The notes beneath the pieces are model-generated. The model did not search any database, was not told where the DNA came from, and saw only the letters and a list, made by a program, of their open reading frames with translations. Positions 6,271 to 12,112 of a stretch of DNA of 14,823 nt are shown piece by piece; position 1 is the first letter of the stretch, and every line of letters begins with the position of its first letter. The position numbers were made by a program, and so were the translations under genes. Source of the stretch: Candidatus Nitrosopumilus sp. (GTDB lineage Archaea; Thermoproteota; Nitrososphaeria; Nitrososphaerales; Nitrosopumilaceae); assembly GCA_011055585.1 (NCBI GenBank), contig DRGT01000089.1:1-14823 (forward strand). Direction: 5' to 3'.

Positions 6271-6687
6271 TTAATTCAAAAATCTAGGTATTTTTTTGAC
6301 TAAATGAGAAATTGAAGCTCTTCCAGGACCTGCTACTATGATTAACAAGTTTCCAGCAAGGAGCATAAGGTCTATTGCAAAGCCACCTTCTCCAGTTAGA
6401 TTTGATGCTCCTTTTACATGGAATATGGCACCTAGCGCAATGATGGATAAAATTGATGAAGAAATTCTTGACAAAACACCAACGATTAGAAGAATACCAC
6501 CAATTGTTTCTGCTAAAGCTATTGGAATCTGCATCTCAACTGGTAATCCAATATTTGTTAGAAAACCTGCAAAACCTGGATCGAATTTTCCTGATCCCTG
6601 AACAATAAAGATTGTACCTATGGCTAACCTCATCCCGAGGTGAGCAAGATCGTGTAATTTGCTCTCACTAAATTTTGCGCCTTTCAA
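6271..6687 (-). CDS. DoxX family integral membrane protein
   Basis: The protein has 138 residues with four predicted membrane segments (about 13-31, 54-72, 76-93 and 105-120). Family hallmarks are RLAIGTIFIVQGSGKFD (20-36), the AETIGGILLIVGVLSR block (59-74), HVKG (90-93) and the closing GGFAIDLMLLAGNLLIIVAGPGRASI (101-126). DoxX relatives occur in respiratory, thiosulphate-quinone oxidoreductase or redox-stress contexts, but stand-alone homologues like this have no assigned reaction. The start is TTG at 6687; the frame meets a stop upstream before any ATG. A TATA-like element (complement of 6711-6722) lies about 29 bp upstream, so the mRNA is probably leaderless. It diverges from the DUF3891 gene. 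Confidence 0.88.
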   Translation of the reverse strand: MKGAKFSESKLHDLAHLGMRLAIGTIFIVQGSGKFDPGFAGFLTNIGLPVEMQIPIALAETIGGILLIVGVLSRISSSILSIIALGAIFHVKGASNLTGEGGFAIDLMLLAGNLLIIVAGPGRASISHLVKKIPRFLN

Positions 6688-6710
6688 CGTTTCAGGTATT
6701 CCATGGAAGA

Positions 6711-6722
6711 ATAAAAATTAAT
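6711..6722 (-). promoter_or_regulatory. TATA-like element of the DoxX gene
   Basis: On the minus strand this reads ATTAATTTTTAT and is centred about 29 bp before the TTG start at 6687. It is only 8 bp from the dyad repeat at 6731, so a protein bound there could affect both divergent promoters. Confidence 0.4.
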
Positions 6723-6730
6723 CATGTGTG

Positions 6731-6748
6731 TAATCTATACAGGATTAT
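6731..6748 (+). repeat. Dyad repeat copy A (TAATC-TATACAG-GATTA)
   Basis: This is the first of five near-identical copies in one orientation. The identity with the copy at 12052 continues downstream to 6773 (42 of 43 positions, the only difference at 6749), taking in the TATA box of the following gene. Confidence 0.85.
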
Positions 6749-6762
6749 ACATTAAGATCTGA

Positions 6763-6773
6763 TTTATCTAAAA
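6763..6773 (+). promoter_or_regulatory. TATA box of the DUF3891 gene (duplicated promoter cassette)
   Basis: TTTATCTAAAA is centred 25 bp before the TTG at 6793, exactly the leaderless geometry. The same box, at the same distance from a TTG start, occurs at 12084-12094. Confidence 0.7.
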
Positions 6774-6792
6774 GACTGGGAATAATTCTATA

Positions 6793-7698
6793 TTGCTTAA
6801 GACTCTAGATAATGGGACTATACGACTGGTTACTCAGCCTGATCATGCAGCAGTTTCTGGTTACATGGCTGCACATTGGGGCAATGAAGAGTTTTCCAAA
6901 TTGGGATATTTTGATAATTCATCAGAACCCGAACAGTTAGCAGCGGAAACAATTTTTGGTATTGCAGAACATGACAATGGTTGGTGGGAATGGGAAGCAT
7001 CTCCACTAGTATCTGCATCAGATAAACTTCCTAAAGGACTTACTGAAGTTCTAAGTATTCCTGAACAGGGTGCACAACGATGGCGAATTGGAATTCGTCG
7101 CTTTGAAGAAAGTCATCCTTATGCAAGTTTGCTTATCAATTTTCACGCATATTGGTTATATCGTGCACAACAGGGCGAAGTGGATGAAAAATTTCTTCAT
7201 CCATTATTCCGAGGAAAACCATATGTTATCAATGAGGAATCACGGCCGGTAGTATCTTCTCTAATCGAAACTCTAAACCAACAACAAAAGGATCTCAAAC
7301 AACGTCTTGAAAAACTAGAAGGTTGGCAAAAAGATGCAATTCAACCAAGTAACCTGCAACCACATGTCAAAATGTTGCAGACACTAGACGCTATTTCCTT
7401 GTCATTGTGTTCAGATCTTCTCCCTCCTCTTTCTGGAGAAACAAAAGGACTGGGGCGTGATGAAGTTGAGTTTCTTGATATTCCACGAAGAAATTGGGAT
7501 GATAGAGTTACACTAGAGTTTCACCCACTAGGTGAAGGTAGGATTGAATGCAATCCATATCCCTTTGATGAAGATAATCTTGTTGTTCCAGTTGTAGTAA
7601 CTGATCTGAAAGATGACACACCAAATGAAGTACATCAAATTAGAGAATACCGTGTACCAAAAAAGATTGTAACTTTCACATTTCAAAGATCAAAATAA
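6793..7698 (+). CDS. DUF3891 family protein (putative metal-dependent, HD-like)
   Basis: The protein has 301 residues. The order of motifs fits DUF3891: TQPDHA (14-19, H18), AEHDNGWWEWE (58-68, H60-D61), SHPYASLLINFHAYWL (107-122, H118) and a C-terminal LSLCSDLLPP region. The scattered His residues and the HD pair suggest a helical metal-binding pocket like that of HD-domain hydrolases. That is inference, because no activity is known to me for the family. The start is TTG at 6793, supported by the TATA box 25 bp upstream; no in-frame ATG occurs until residue 25, past the first conserved His. The gene is bracketed by two direct copies of the dyad repeat (6731 and 7703), and its promoter is near-identical to that of the unrelated gene at 12113. 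Confidence 0.85.
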   Translation: MLKTLDNGTIRLVTQPDHAAVSGYMAAHWGNEEFSKLGYFDNSSEPEQLAAETIFGIAEHDNGWWEWEASPLVSASDKLPKGLTEVLSIPEQGAQRWRIGIRRFEESHPYASLLINFHAYWLYRAQQGEVDEKFLHPLFRGKPYVINEESRPVVSSLIETLNQQQKDLKQRLEKLEGWQKDAIQPSNLQPHVKMLQTLDAISLSLCSDLLPPLSGETKGLGRDEVEFLDIPRRNWDDRVTLEFHPLGEGRIECNPYPFDEDNLVVPVVVTDLKDDTPNEVHQIREYRVPKKIVTFTFQRSK

Positions 7699-7701
7699 AG
7701 G

Positions 7702-7720
7702 ATAATCTATACAGGATTAT
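7702..7720 (+). repeat. Dyad repeat copy C
   Basis: ATAATCTATACAGGATTAT lies only 3 bp after the DUF3891 stop codon and 10 bp before the end of the convergent cyclase gene, filling most of the 32-bp gap. In this position it cannot easily be a promoter for a known gene; a shared terminator, operator or recombination site is possible. Confidence 0.85.
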
Positions 7721-7730
7721 GAAATTTTGT

Positions 7731-8468
7731 TCAATCTTTCTCTGGGATAATTGCTACCATCCGTAATGGTGCCCCACTTCCACCTGCTATCTTCATAGGT
7801 AATGCTACAACATATGCACCAGTTTCAGGTAATTGGTCCAGGTTTGCAACATTTTCAATTGGAGGTATATTGTTTTTGCAAAGAATGCGGTGACTATGAA
7901 ATAATTTTGATTGTCCAAAATCTATACTGGCAGTATCTAATCCGACCGCATTGATTTTTCGATTTTCAACCAACCATTTTGCAGCATCTGGGTGCAATCC
8001 AGGAAAATGCAATTCGGAGAGTGCTTGCTGTCCTGACTTTGAAGTTCCAATATACTTGAGTTTGTCAGGCCAATATTTTCCAAACCCTGTATACAACAAA
8101 ACAATAGAATCATCAGGTATTTTTCCATGAATTGACTCCCAATTTGTAAAATCTTTTATCGATACTTCATAGTCGGAATTTTCTTTGGATTTTTCAGACA
8201 CATTAACGACAATTGTTTGACTGAAAAGCTGTTCAATGGGAATTTGATCAACCGTTTGCCCATCTTTTAAAAAATGAATTGGTGCGTCTATATGAGTTCC
8301 ACCGTGTTCAGGAGAGCAAAACTTGTTTGCAGCATAATAGTATCCTTTTTCTGTTAGGCCATCAAATTCCCTTTCAAATTTAAAACCTTCTTCAGTTGGC
8401 CAGTAAATTGTTTCTTCTGAATAACTATGAGAGAGATCCACTAAACGTCCTGATGAAAATAGATTCAT
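7731..8468 (-). CDS. Cyclase/kynurenine formamidase-family metal hydrolase
   Basis: The protein has 245 residues. The signature HGGTHIDAPIHF (55-66) supplies the metal ligands H55, H59, D61 and H65 of the cyclase/arylformamidase fold (PF04199 type). Supporting blocks are VDLSHSYSEETIYWP near the start, GLDTASIDFG, the SHRILCKNNIPPIENVANLDQLP segment, and the C-terminal YVVALPMKIAGGSGAPLRMVAI. Members hydrolyse amide bonds, such as N-formylkynurenine, using zinc or manganese. No other tryptophan catabolism gene is seen here, so the substrate is open. The ATG at 8468 has a TATA box about 27 bp upstream. The gene lies between dyad repeat copies C and D and is convergent with the DUF3891 gene. 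Confidence 0.9.
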   Translation of the reverse strand: MNLFSSGRLVDLSHSYSEETIYWPTEEGFKFEREFDGLTEKGYYYAANKFCSPEHGGTHIDAPIHFLKDGQTVDQIPIEQLFSQTIVVNVSEKSKENSDYEVSIKDFTNWESIHGKIPDDSIVLLYTGFGKYWPDKLKYIGTSKSGQQALSELHFPGLHPDAAKWLVENRKINAVGLDTASIDFGQSKLFHSHRILCKNNIPPIENVANLDQLPETGAYVVALPMKIAGGSGAPLRMVAIIPEKD

Positions 8469-8491
8469 CGTATAATATTTTTTGTAATCTG

Positions 8492-8498
8492 ATTTAAA
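8492..8498 (-). promoter_or_regulatory. TATA box of the cyclase-family gene
   Basis: TTTAAAT on the minus strand is centred about 27 bp before the ATG at 8468 (leaderless). The neighbouring plus-strand bases ATCTGATTTA (8487-8496) also occur in both copies of the 43-bp promoter cassette. Confidence 0.5.
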
Positions 8499-8528
8499 CT
8501 AAATTTGTAAATCCGCTGAACAGATTGG

Positions 8529-8547
8529 ATAATCTATACAGGATTAT
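8529..8547 (+). repeat. Dyad repeat copy D
   Basis: ATAATCTATACAGGATTAT lies in the 161-bp gap between the divergent cyclase and CFI-box genes. The 16-mer ATTTGATACGAACTGT follows at 8564-8579 and is repeated exactly beside copy E at 10939-10954. Confidence 0.85.
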
Positions 8548-8597
8548 ACGATTTTGAATTAATATTTGATACGAACTGTTAACAAGTTAAAATGATC

Positions 8598-8607
8598 TTT
8601 TAAATAA
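8598..8607 (+). promoter_or_regulatory. TATA box of the CFI-box surface protein gene
   Basis: TTTTAAATAA is centred 27 bp before the ATG at 8630, so a leaderless transcript is expected. It lies about 50 bp beyond dyad repeat copy D. Confidence 0.6.
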
Positions 8608-8629
8608 CATTTCTATACATCATCCTCAA

Positions 8630-9433
8630 ATGGTTTTAGGAACAGGTGCCTTAATTACAGTATTTTTAATAATGTTTTCTTTAGTATTAATTCCCACCAT
8701 GGGTGAAGCTCTAGCTGTTGAAAAATTAAATAAAGAAAACTTAAACTATGAAATAACTGGTGGAACTGTTAACTCCATCGAAGCAGACGAAGAATTTGGC
8801 TCTTTGATTATAATAATGCAAGCTGAAGCTGATGGTGAGTTTACCGTAACCCTTCCAAGAGCATTCATAGACTCTTTAATCGGTGATGTAGATGACGACT
8901 TTTTTGTGTTGGTAGATGGGGAAGAAGTAGTCTGGGAAGAAATTTCAACCACCTCTGATGACAGAATTCTCACAATTCCCTTTGAGAACGGAGCTGAGGA
9001 AATAGAAATTATTGGCACAACAATCGATGTTTCTGCATTAAGTGAACCTTCTGTTGGTGGAGGTTGTCTTATAGCTACTGCAACATTTGGAACAGAGCTA
9101 TCACCTCAAGTACAACAACTTCGGGAAACAAGAGATAACGTATTATTGAAGACTGAATCAGGTGCTGGCTTTATGACCTTATTCAACAAATTCTACTATT
9201 CATTTTCACCCACGATAGCTGATTGGGAACGAGAACATCCAATCTTCAAGGAAACTGTAAAGATAACAATAACTCCTCTATTGACATCGCTTTCCATCTT
9301 AAACTATGTAGACATTGATTCTGAAGTGGAAATGTTGGGATATGGGATAGGTGTTATTCTATTTAACATCGGGATGTATTTTGTAGCTCCTGCAACTTTG
9401 ATTATTAGGATTAGAAATAATTTTAGAAAATAA
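8630..9433 (+). CDS. Exported 'CFI-box' surface protein with beta-rich domain and C-terminal membrane helix
   Basis: The protein has 267 residues. A signal peptide (1-29) ends around GEALA. Residues about 40-132 form a beta-rich domain (YEITGG... TLPRAFID ... FVLVDGEE ... IIGTTI) that is clearly related to the protein at 11151-11972. A glycine hinge leads into GGGCLIATATFG (143-154), the CFI-box motif with Cys146. The typical continuation follows: VQQLRETRDNVLL (161-173), FNKFYYSFSPTIADWEREHP (185-204), and a final membrane helix (about 236-258) with a basic tail. In this family the Cys motif plus C-terminal helix is thought to serve surface sorting or attachment; that is family-level inference. 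The start is fixed by the TATA box 27 bp upstream. It is probably a separate unit from the following gene, since 95 bp with its own box lies between them. Confidence 0.85.
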   Translation: MVLGTGALITVFLIMFSLVLIPTMGEALAVEKLNKENLNYEITGGTVNSIEADEEFGSLIIIMQAEADGEFTVTLPRAFIDSLIGDVDDDFFVLVDGEEVVWEEISTTSDDRILTIPFENGAEEIEIIGTTIDVSALSEPSVGGGCLIATATFGTELSPQVQQLRETRDNVLLKTESGAGFMTLFNKFYYSFSPTIADWEREHPIFKETVKITITPLLTSLSILNYVDIDSEVEMLGYGIGVILFNIGMYFVAPATLIIRIRNNFRK

Positions 9434-9490
9434 ACCAAATTACATTTGATAGACCTAAAATGACAATTGTTATGAAATGACAGTGTCCCA

Positions 9491-9501
9491 AAATAATATT
9501 A
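9491..9501 (+). promoter_or_regulatory. Possible TATA box of the 9529-10923 gene
   Basis: AAATAATATTA lies about 33 bp before the TTG at 9529, slightly far for a leaderless start. A second candidate, TTATAAGG (9510-9517), is too close to the TTG and would favour initiation at the internal ATG at 9613. Confidence 0.35.
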
Positions 9502-9528
9502 CAATTTTGTTATAAGGCTCATGTAAAT

Positions 9529-10923
9529 TTGAATTATTACTACGGATATGTTAAATTTATTGCATTAGATCGCTACTTTACATTGGTCTCTAATATTAGC
9601 TGTATTTTTCTTATGTCAGTTCTAGTATTTGGTTTAGTTGGTAATCCACTTTCATTCTCAAATTTTCCAAATCTAATTTTTAATTCTGAACAATTTCCGA
9701 TAACAGTAACAGGATTTGCATTTGCTCAAGAAGATGAAAATGATGATGACGAACAGGAAAGTGAATCTACAGACAAGACAAAGGCTACAGGAAAAGACAA
9801 ACCAAAAGACAAAGGTAAACCAGAAGGTAAAGGTAAACCAGAAGACAAAGGCAAACCAAGTGATAAACTCAGTCTAGAAGGAGATAAAGGAAAACCAGAA
9901 GATAAAGGAAAACCAGAAGGTGTAGGAAAACCAGAAGATAAAGGAAAACCAAATGATGTTAGACTACAATCTGCAGAAGACGAAGAAGAAACAGAAGATC
10001 AAGAAGAAAATGAAGAGGAAACAGGAAAACTAGACGACAAGGCTACAAAGCTAGCAGAGAAATTACAACGAAAACAAGCAAAATTAGCTCAGAAGATTGA
10101 AGATCGTCAAGAAATAGGTCTGCAAAAATCAAAAGAAATTAAACAACAATTAATGCAAAAAATTGATCAACTAAAACCAAATCAGAAGGGACTTCTAAAA
10201 AAAGTTGCGAGTGGGGAATATCTTGGTACCACTTTGGGTGGAGATTCATACACTAACACATATCGCCTAGACTTTGTTGATGTATATGCAAATGCCATAG
10301 GAAACTCTGGCGAAACTGATACTGTCATTGGACACATAACCATGGAGAATGTAGTAACACGAAGTAACAATTTGAAACTCAAAGTTACAGAATGTAACCT
10401 ATTTGTGGATGTAGATTATTACTGTGCATTTGGCAAAGCAAGAGCAATATCTTCTGGACCTGGCGGCGAAAAAGATTCAATGGTAATAATTGGATTGATG
10501 CAAGATACTAATAATCCTGAAAATCGTGGCACAATTAAGATCTTTCTGAACACTGATACATCATTAAATGAGTTAAGTGTTGGCGATGACTTAGTTAATG
10601 CCGATATCAGAACTCCTCAAAGCAGAATTGGTCATCAATGGTTTATTGGTGGTGCTGCAACACTTGAAATTACCTCATCCTCAGGAGGATTTGAAGTAAT
10701 TCCTAGCAGCAGTACGGACACTCAACCCATAATTGAGAATGAAGATGAAGAAGAATCAAATGGTACAGTGATACTTTCTAGTGATACCACAACTACATCA
10801 GTAGAAGAAGAGGAAGAAGAACCTGAAGTAGAAGAATCAAATGGTACAGTGATACTTTCTAGTGATACCACAACTACATTAGTAGAAGAAGAAGAACTTG
10901 AAGTAGAAGAATCTAATGAATAA
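9529..10923 (+). CDS. Exported Lys/Gly/Pro- and acid-repeat protein, function unknown
   Basis: The protein has 464 residues from TTG; ATG at 9613 (residue 29) is an alternative start, and the only ATG just upstream (9521) is followed at once by a stop. Hydrophobic segments at about 18-38 and a likely cleavage after GFAFA (62-66) indicate export. The mature part begins with an acidic stretch, then KGKPED/KGKPEG-type repeats (about 94-141), then a Glu-rich block (149-166). A basic helical segment follows (168-226), then a beta-rich domain (about 228-383) with two Cys (C289, C299) that could form a disulphide. The C-terminus is two copies of EESNGTVILSSDTTTT plus an acidic spacer (408-434, 435-459) and the first residues of a third. 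Alternating poly-basic and poly-acidic segments suggest an extended, ion- or polymer-binding cell-surface protein. No family is recognised and no C-terminal anchor is present. Confidence 0.78.
   Translation: MNYYYGYVKFIALDRYFTLVSNISCIFLMSVLVFGLVGNPLSFSNFPNLIFNSEQFPITVTGFAFAQEDENDDDEQESESTDKTKATGKDKPKDKGKPEGKGKPEDKGKPSDKLSLEGDKGKPEDKGKPEGVGKPEDKGKPNDVRLQSAEDEEETEDQEENEEETGKLDDKATKLAEKLQRKQAKLAQKIEDRQEIGLQKSKEIKQQLMQKIDQLKPNQKGLLKKVASGEYLGTTLGGDSYTNTYRLDFVDVYANAIGNSGETDTVIGHITMENVVTRSNNLKLKVTECNLFVDVDYYCAFGKARAISSGPGGEKDSMVIIGLMQDTNNPENRGTIKIFLNTDTSLNELSVGDDLVNADIRTPQSRIGHQWFIGGAATLEITSSSGGFEVIPSSSTDTQPIIENEDEEESNGTVILSSDTTTTSVEEEEEEPEVEESNGTVILSSDTTTTLVEEEELEVEESNE
10750..10905 (+). repeat. 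Tandem duplication encoding the acidic C-terminal tail
   Basis: Unit 1 is 10750-10830 (81 nt) and unit 2 is 10831-10905 (75 nt). The first 48 nt of the two are identical, and the difference lies in the number of GAA/GAG codons. A third unit is cut off by the stop codon. Near-identity at DNA level points to a recent duplication. Confidence 0.85.
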
Positions 10924-10938
10924 TTAGAATTAGTTAAC

Positions 10939-10972
10939 ATTTGATACGAACTGTATAATCTATACAGGATTA
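10939..10972 (+). repeat. Dyad repeat copy E with upstream 16-mer
   Basis: The 16-mer ATTTGATACGAACTGT (10939-10954) runs directly into ATAATCTATACAGGATTA (10955-10972). The same 16-mer lies 17 bp downstream of copy D, so the two blocks occur in swapped order at the two sites. Confidence 0.85.
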
Positions 10973-10993
10973 CCAAATCCTAATAGTTCCAGA

Positions 10994-11016
10994 CTATGAA
11001 TTGACTGAATTCATAG
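10994..11016. promoter_or_regulatory. Perfect 9-bp dyad, possible operator or terminator
   Basis: CTATGAATT and AATTCATAG flank the 5-nt centre GACTG. The dyad lies 71 bp after the stop of the upstream gene and 18 bp before a TATATA box. No T-run follows, so an operator is somewhat more likely than a terminator. Confidence 0.4.
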
Positions 11017-11033
11017 ACAAGAAGTAAAAACAG

Positions 11034-11039
11034 TATATA
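11034..11039 (+). promoter_or_regulatory. Candidate TATA box of the 11151-11972 gene
   Basis: TATATA follows an A-rich stretch (11024-11032). Transcription would start near 11062, giving a leader of about 90 nt before the ATG at 11151, unusually long compared with the leaderless neighbours. Weaker boxes closer to the start cannot be excluded. Confidence 0.4.
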
Positions 11040-11064
11040 CCCCCAGTCACGTAAAATGCAACAT

Positions 11065-11089
11065 AACTAATGTACGATAATCATTAGTT
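11065..11089. promoter_or_regulatory. Perfect 8-bp dyad at the predicted transcript start
   Basis: AACTAATG and CATTAGTT flank a 9-nt centre. If transcription starts near 11062, this dyad is either an operator overlapping the start site or a hairpin at the very 5' end of the mRNA. Confidence 0.4.
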
Positions 11090-11150
11090 TCGGTGTCAAA
11101 AAGTGACGACTCTTTTCCTGATAACTTCATTTTCAGAGTGCAAAATTACC

Positions 11151-11972
11151 ATGAAGGCAATTCTCTTTATGTTAGTTGCAATTGCGGCAACAACAATTTT
11201 GTTGGACGTTTATGCATCGACCCCATTTGAAATTTCTGGAACGAGTGTGAATATAGAATCATATCAATTAGATATTGAAGTCAATTCCATAATATTAGAA
11301 GTAGAAGTTAGTGATTCGGGGGGAACATTGAAAATGACATTTGATCGTGAATTTTTTGATGCAATTTACCAAGGCCAAGATGATGAGTTTTTAGTTATTG
11401 GAGATGGTGATTTAGTTTCTTACGAGGAAACTAAAACAACTAGTCAATCCAGGACAATCATATTAAGTCTGACTTCAGATATCGAAGAAGTTGAGATATT
11501 TGGAAGCCATCTAATGGGAAGAACTATTGATGACAACGACATCAACATTTCAGAAATAAAAGAACAAAACGTGCAGCTATTAGATGAAAAGGAACTCCTC
11601 ACAAAACAGGTTAGCGTTCTATCAACCGAACTTGAAGACACGAAAGTACAGAAAAACTTACTACGAGAAGAAAATGAAGAGTTAGGAAAGAAAATTTTTG
11701 ATCCTGATAACTTGATAACAGAAACAGAAGTACAAGCTAAAAACTTGATAACAGGAACAGAAGTACAAGCTAAAAACTTGATAACAGGAACAGAAGTACA
11801 AGCTAAAAACTTGATAACAGGAACAGAAGTACAAGCTAAAAACTTGATAACAGAAACAGAAGTACAAGCTAAAAACTTGATAACAGAAACAGAAGTACAA
11901 GCTGATAATTTTAGTTCTATTGTTATGGAACAAATCAACGCTTTTGTTACTTGGATTAATTCATTCTTCTGA
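11151..11972 (+). CDS. Exported coiled-coil protein with 11-residue tandem repeats and a beta-rich domain
   Basis: The protein has 273 residues from the ATG at 11151. A GTG 48 nt upstream (11103) is in frame, but the ATG gives a clean signal peptide MKAILFMLVAIAATTILLDVYA (1-22). Residues 26-121 form a beta-rich domain paralogous to that of the 8630-9433 protein (FEISG, the LKMTFDREFFD strand/helix, FLVIGDG, IEEVEIFGSHL). A heptad coiled coil follows (about 132-182, with QLLDEKELLTKQVSVLSTEL). Six tandem copies of an 11-residue unit N-L-I-T-(E/G)-T-E-V-Q-A-K come next (188-253). The tail ends NAFVTWINSFF, amphipathic rather than a clear membrane span. Hendecad repeats suggest a rod or a membrane-lying helix outside the cell. 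No CFI-box is present. It is preceded by an unusually dyad-rich promoter region. Confidence 0.8.
   Translation: MKAILFMLVAIAATTILLDVYASTPFEISGTSVNIESYQLDIEVNSIILEVEVSDSGGTLKMTFDREFFDAIYQGQDDEFLVIGDGDLVSYEETKTTSQSRTIILSLTSDIEEVEIFGSHLMGRTIDDNDINISEIKEQNVQLLDEKELLTKQVSVLSTELEDTKVQKNLLREENEELGKKIFDPDNLITETEVQAKNLITGTEVQAKNLITGTEVQAKNLITGTEVQAKNLITETEVQAKNLITETEVQADNFSSIVMEQINAFVTWINSFF
11709..11906 (+). repeat. Six tandem 33-bp repeats inside the coiled-coil gene
   Basis: Units begin at 11709, 11742, 11775, 11808, 11841 and 11874. They are virtually identical at DNA level: the variable codon is GAA or GGA, giving Glu, Gly, Gly, Gly, Glu, Glu, and the last unit ends GAT instead of AAA. No reading-frame change results from gain or loss of a unit, so copy number can vary freely. 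Confidence 0.95.
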
Positions 11973-12051
11973 TAATAGACGACCCCAATGTAATCTATCA
12001 AGATGTTATACAATATTATCCAAAACCGTTGATGGACTTTAGGATATGAGG

Positions 12052-12069
12052 TAATCTATACAGGATTAT
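12052..12069 (+). repeat. Dyad repeat copy B
   Basis: This copy is the start of the 43-bp cassette (12052-12094) that matches 6731-6773 at 42 of 43 positions. A degenerate partial copy lies 62 bp upstream (TAATCTAT at 11991, then a TTATCCAAAACCG resembling the end of the cassette near 12016-12028), as if the element had been duplicated in tandem and decayed. Confidence 0.85.
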
Positions 12070-12083
12070 GCATTAAGATCTGA

Positions 12084-12094
12084 TTTATCTAAAA
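12084..12094 (+). promoter_or_regulatory. TATA box of the DUF5615-like gene (duplicated promoter cassette)
   Basis: TTTATCTAAAA is centred 25 bp before the TTG at 12113. It is identical in sequence and spacing to the box before the DUF3891 gene. Confidence 0.7.
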
Positions 12095-12112
12095 CCGCGA
12101 GTATAATTTGTA

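Noticed and set aside
10722..10976. Minus-strand Ser/Val-rich open frame near the end of the KGKPE gene
   Set aside because: It is the complement of the duplicated Glu/Thr codons and spans dyad repeat copy E; no start signal or family similarity.
11709..11906. Regular 33-bp repeats resembling a CRISPR array
   Set aside because: The units are directly contiguous with no spacers, stay in frame, and encode an 11-residue protein repeat.
11444..12013. Long minus-strand open frame (189 codons) across the tandem repeats
   Set aside because: It is a by-product of the 33-bp repeat read backwards; its Ser/Cys/Phe-rich translation has no family features, while the plus frame has a signal peptide and coiled coil.
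6211..12069. Insertion sequence or integrated provirus explaining the accessory block
   Set aside because: No transposase, integrase, terminal inverted repeats or target-site duplications were seen; the short dyad repeats alone do not show a transposon.
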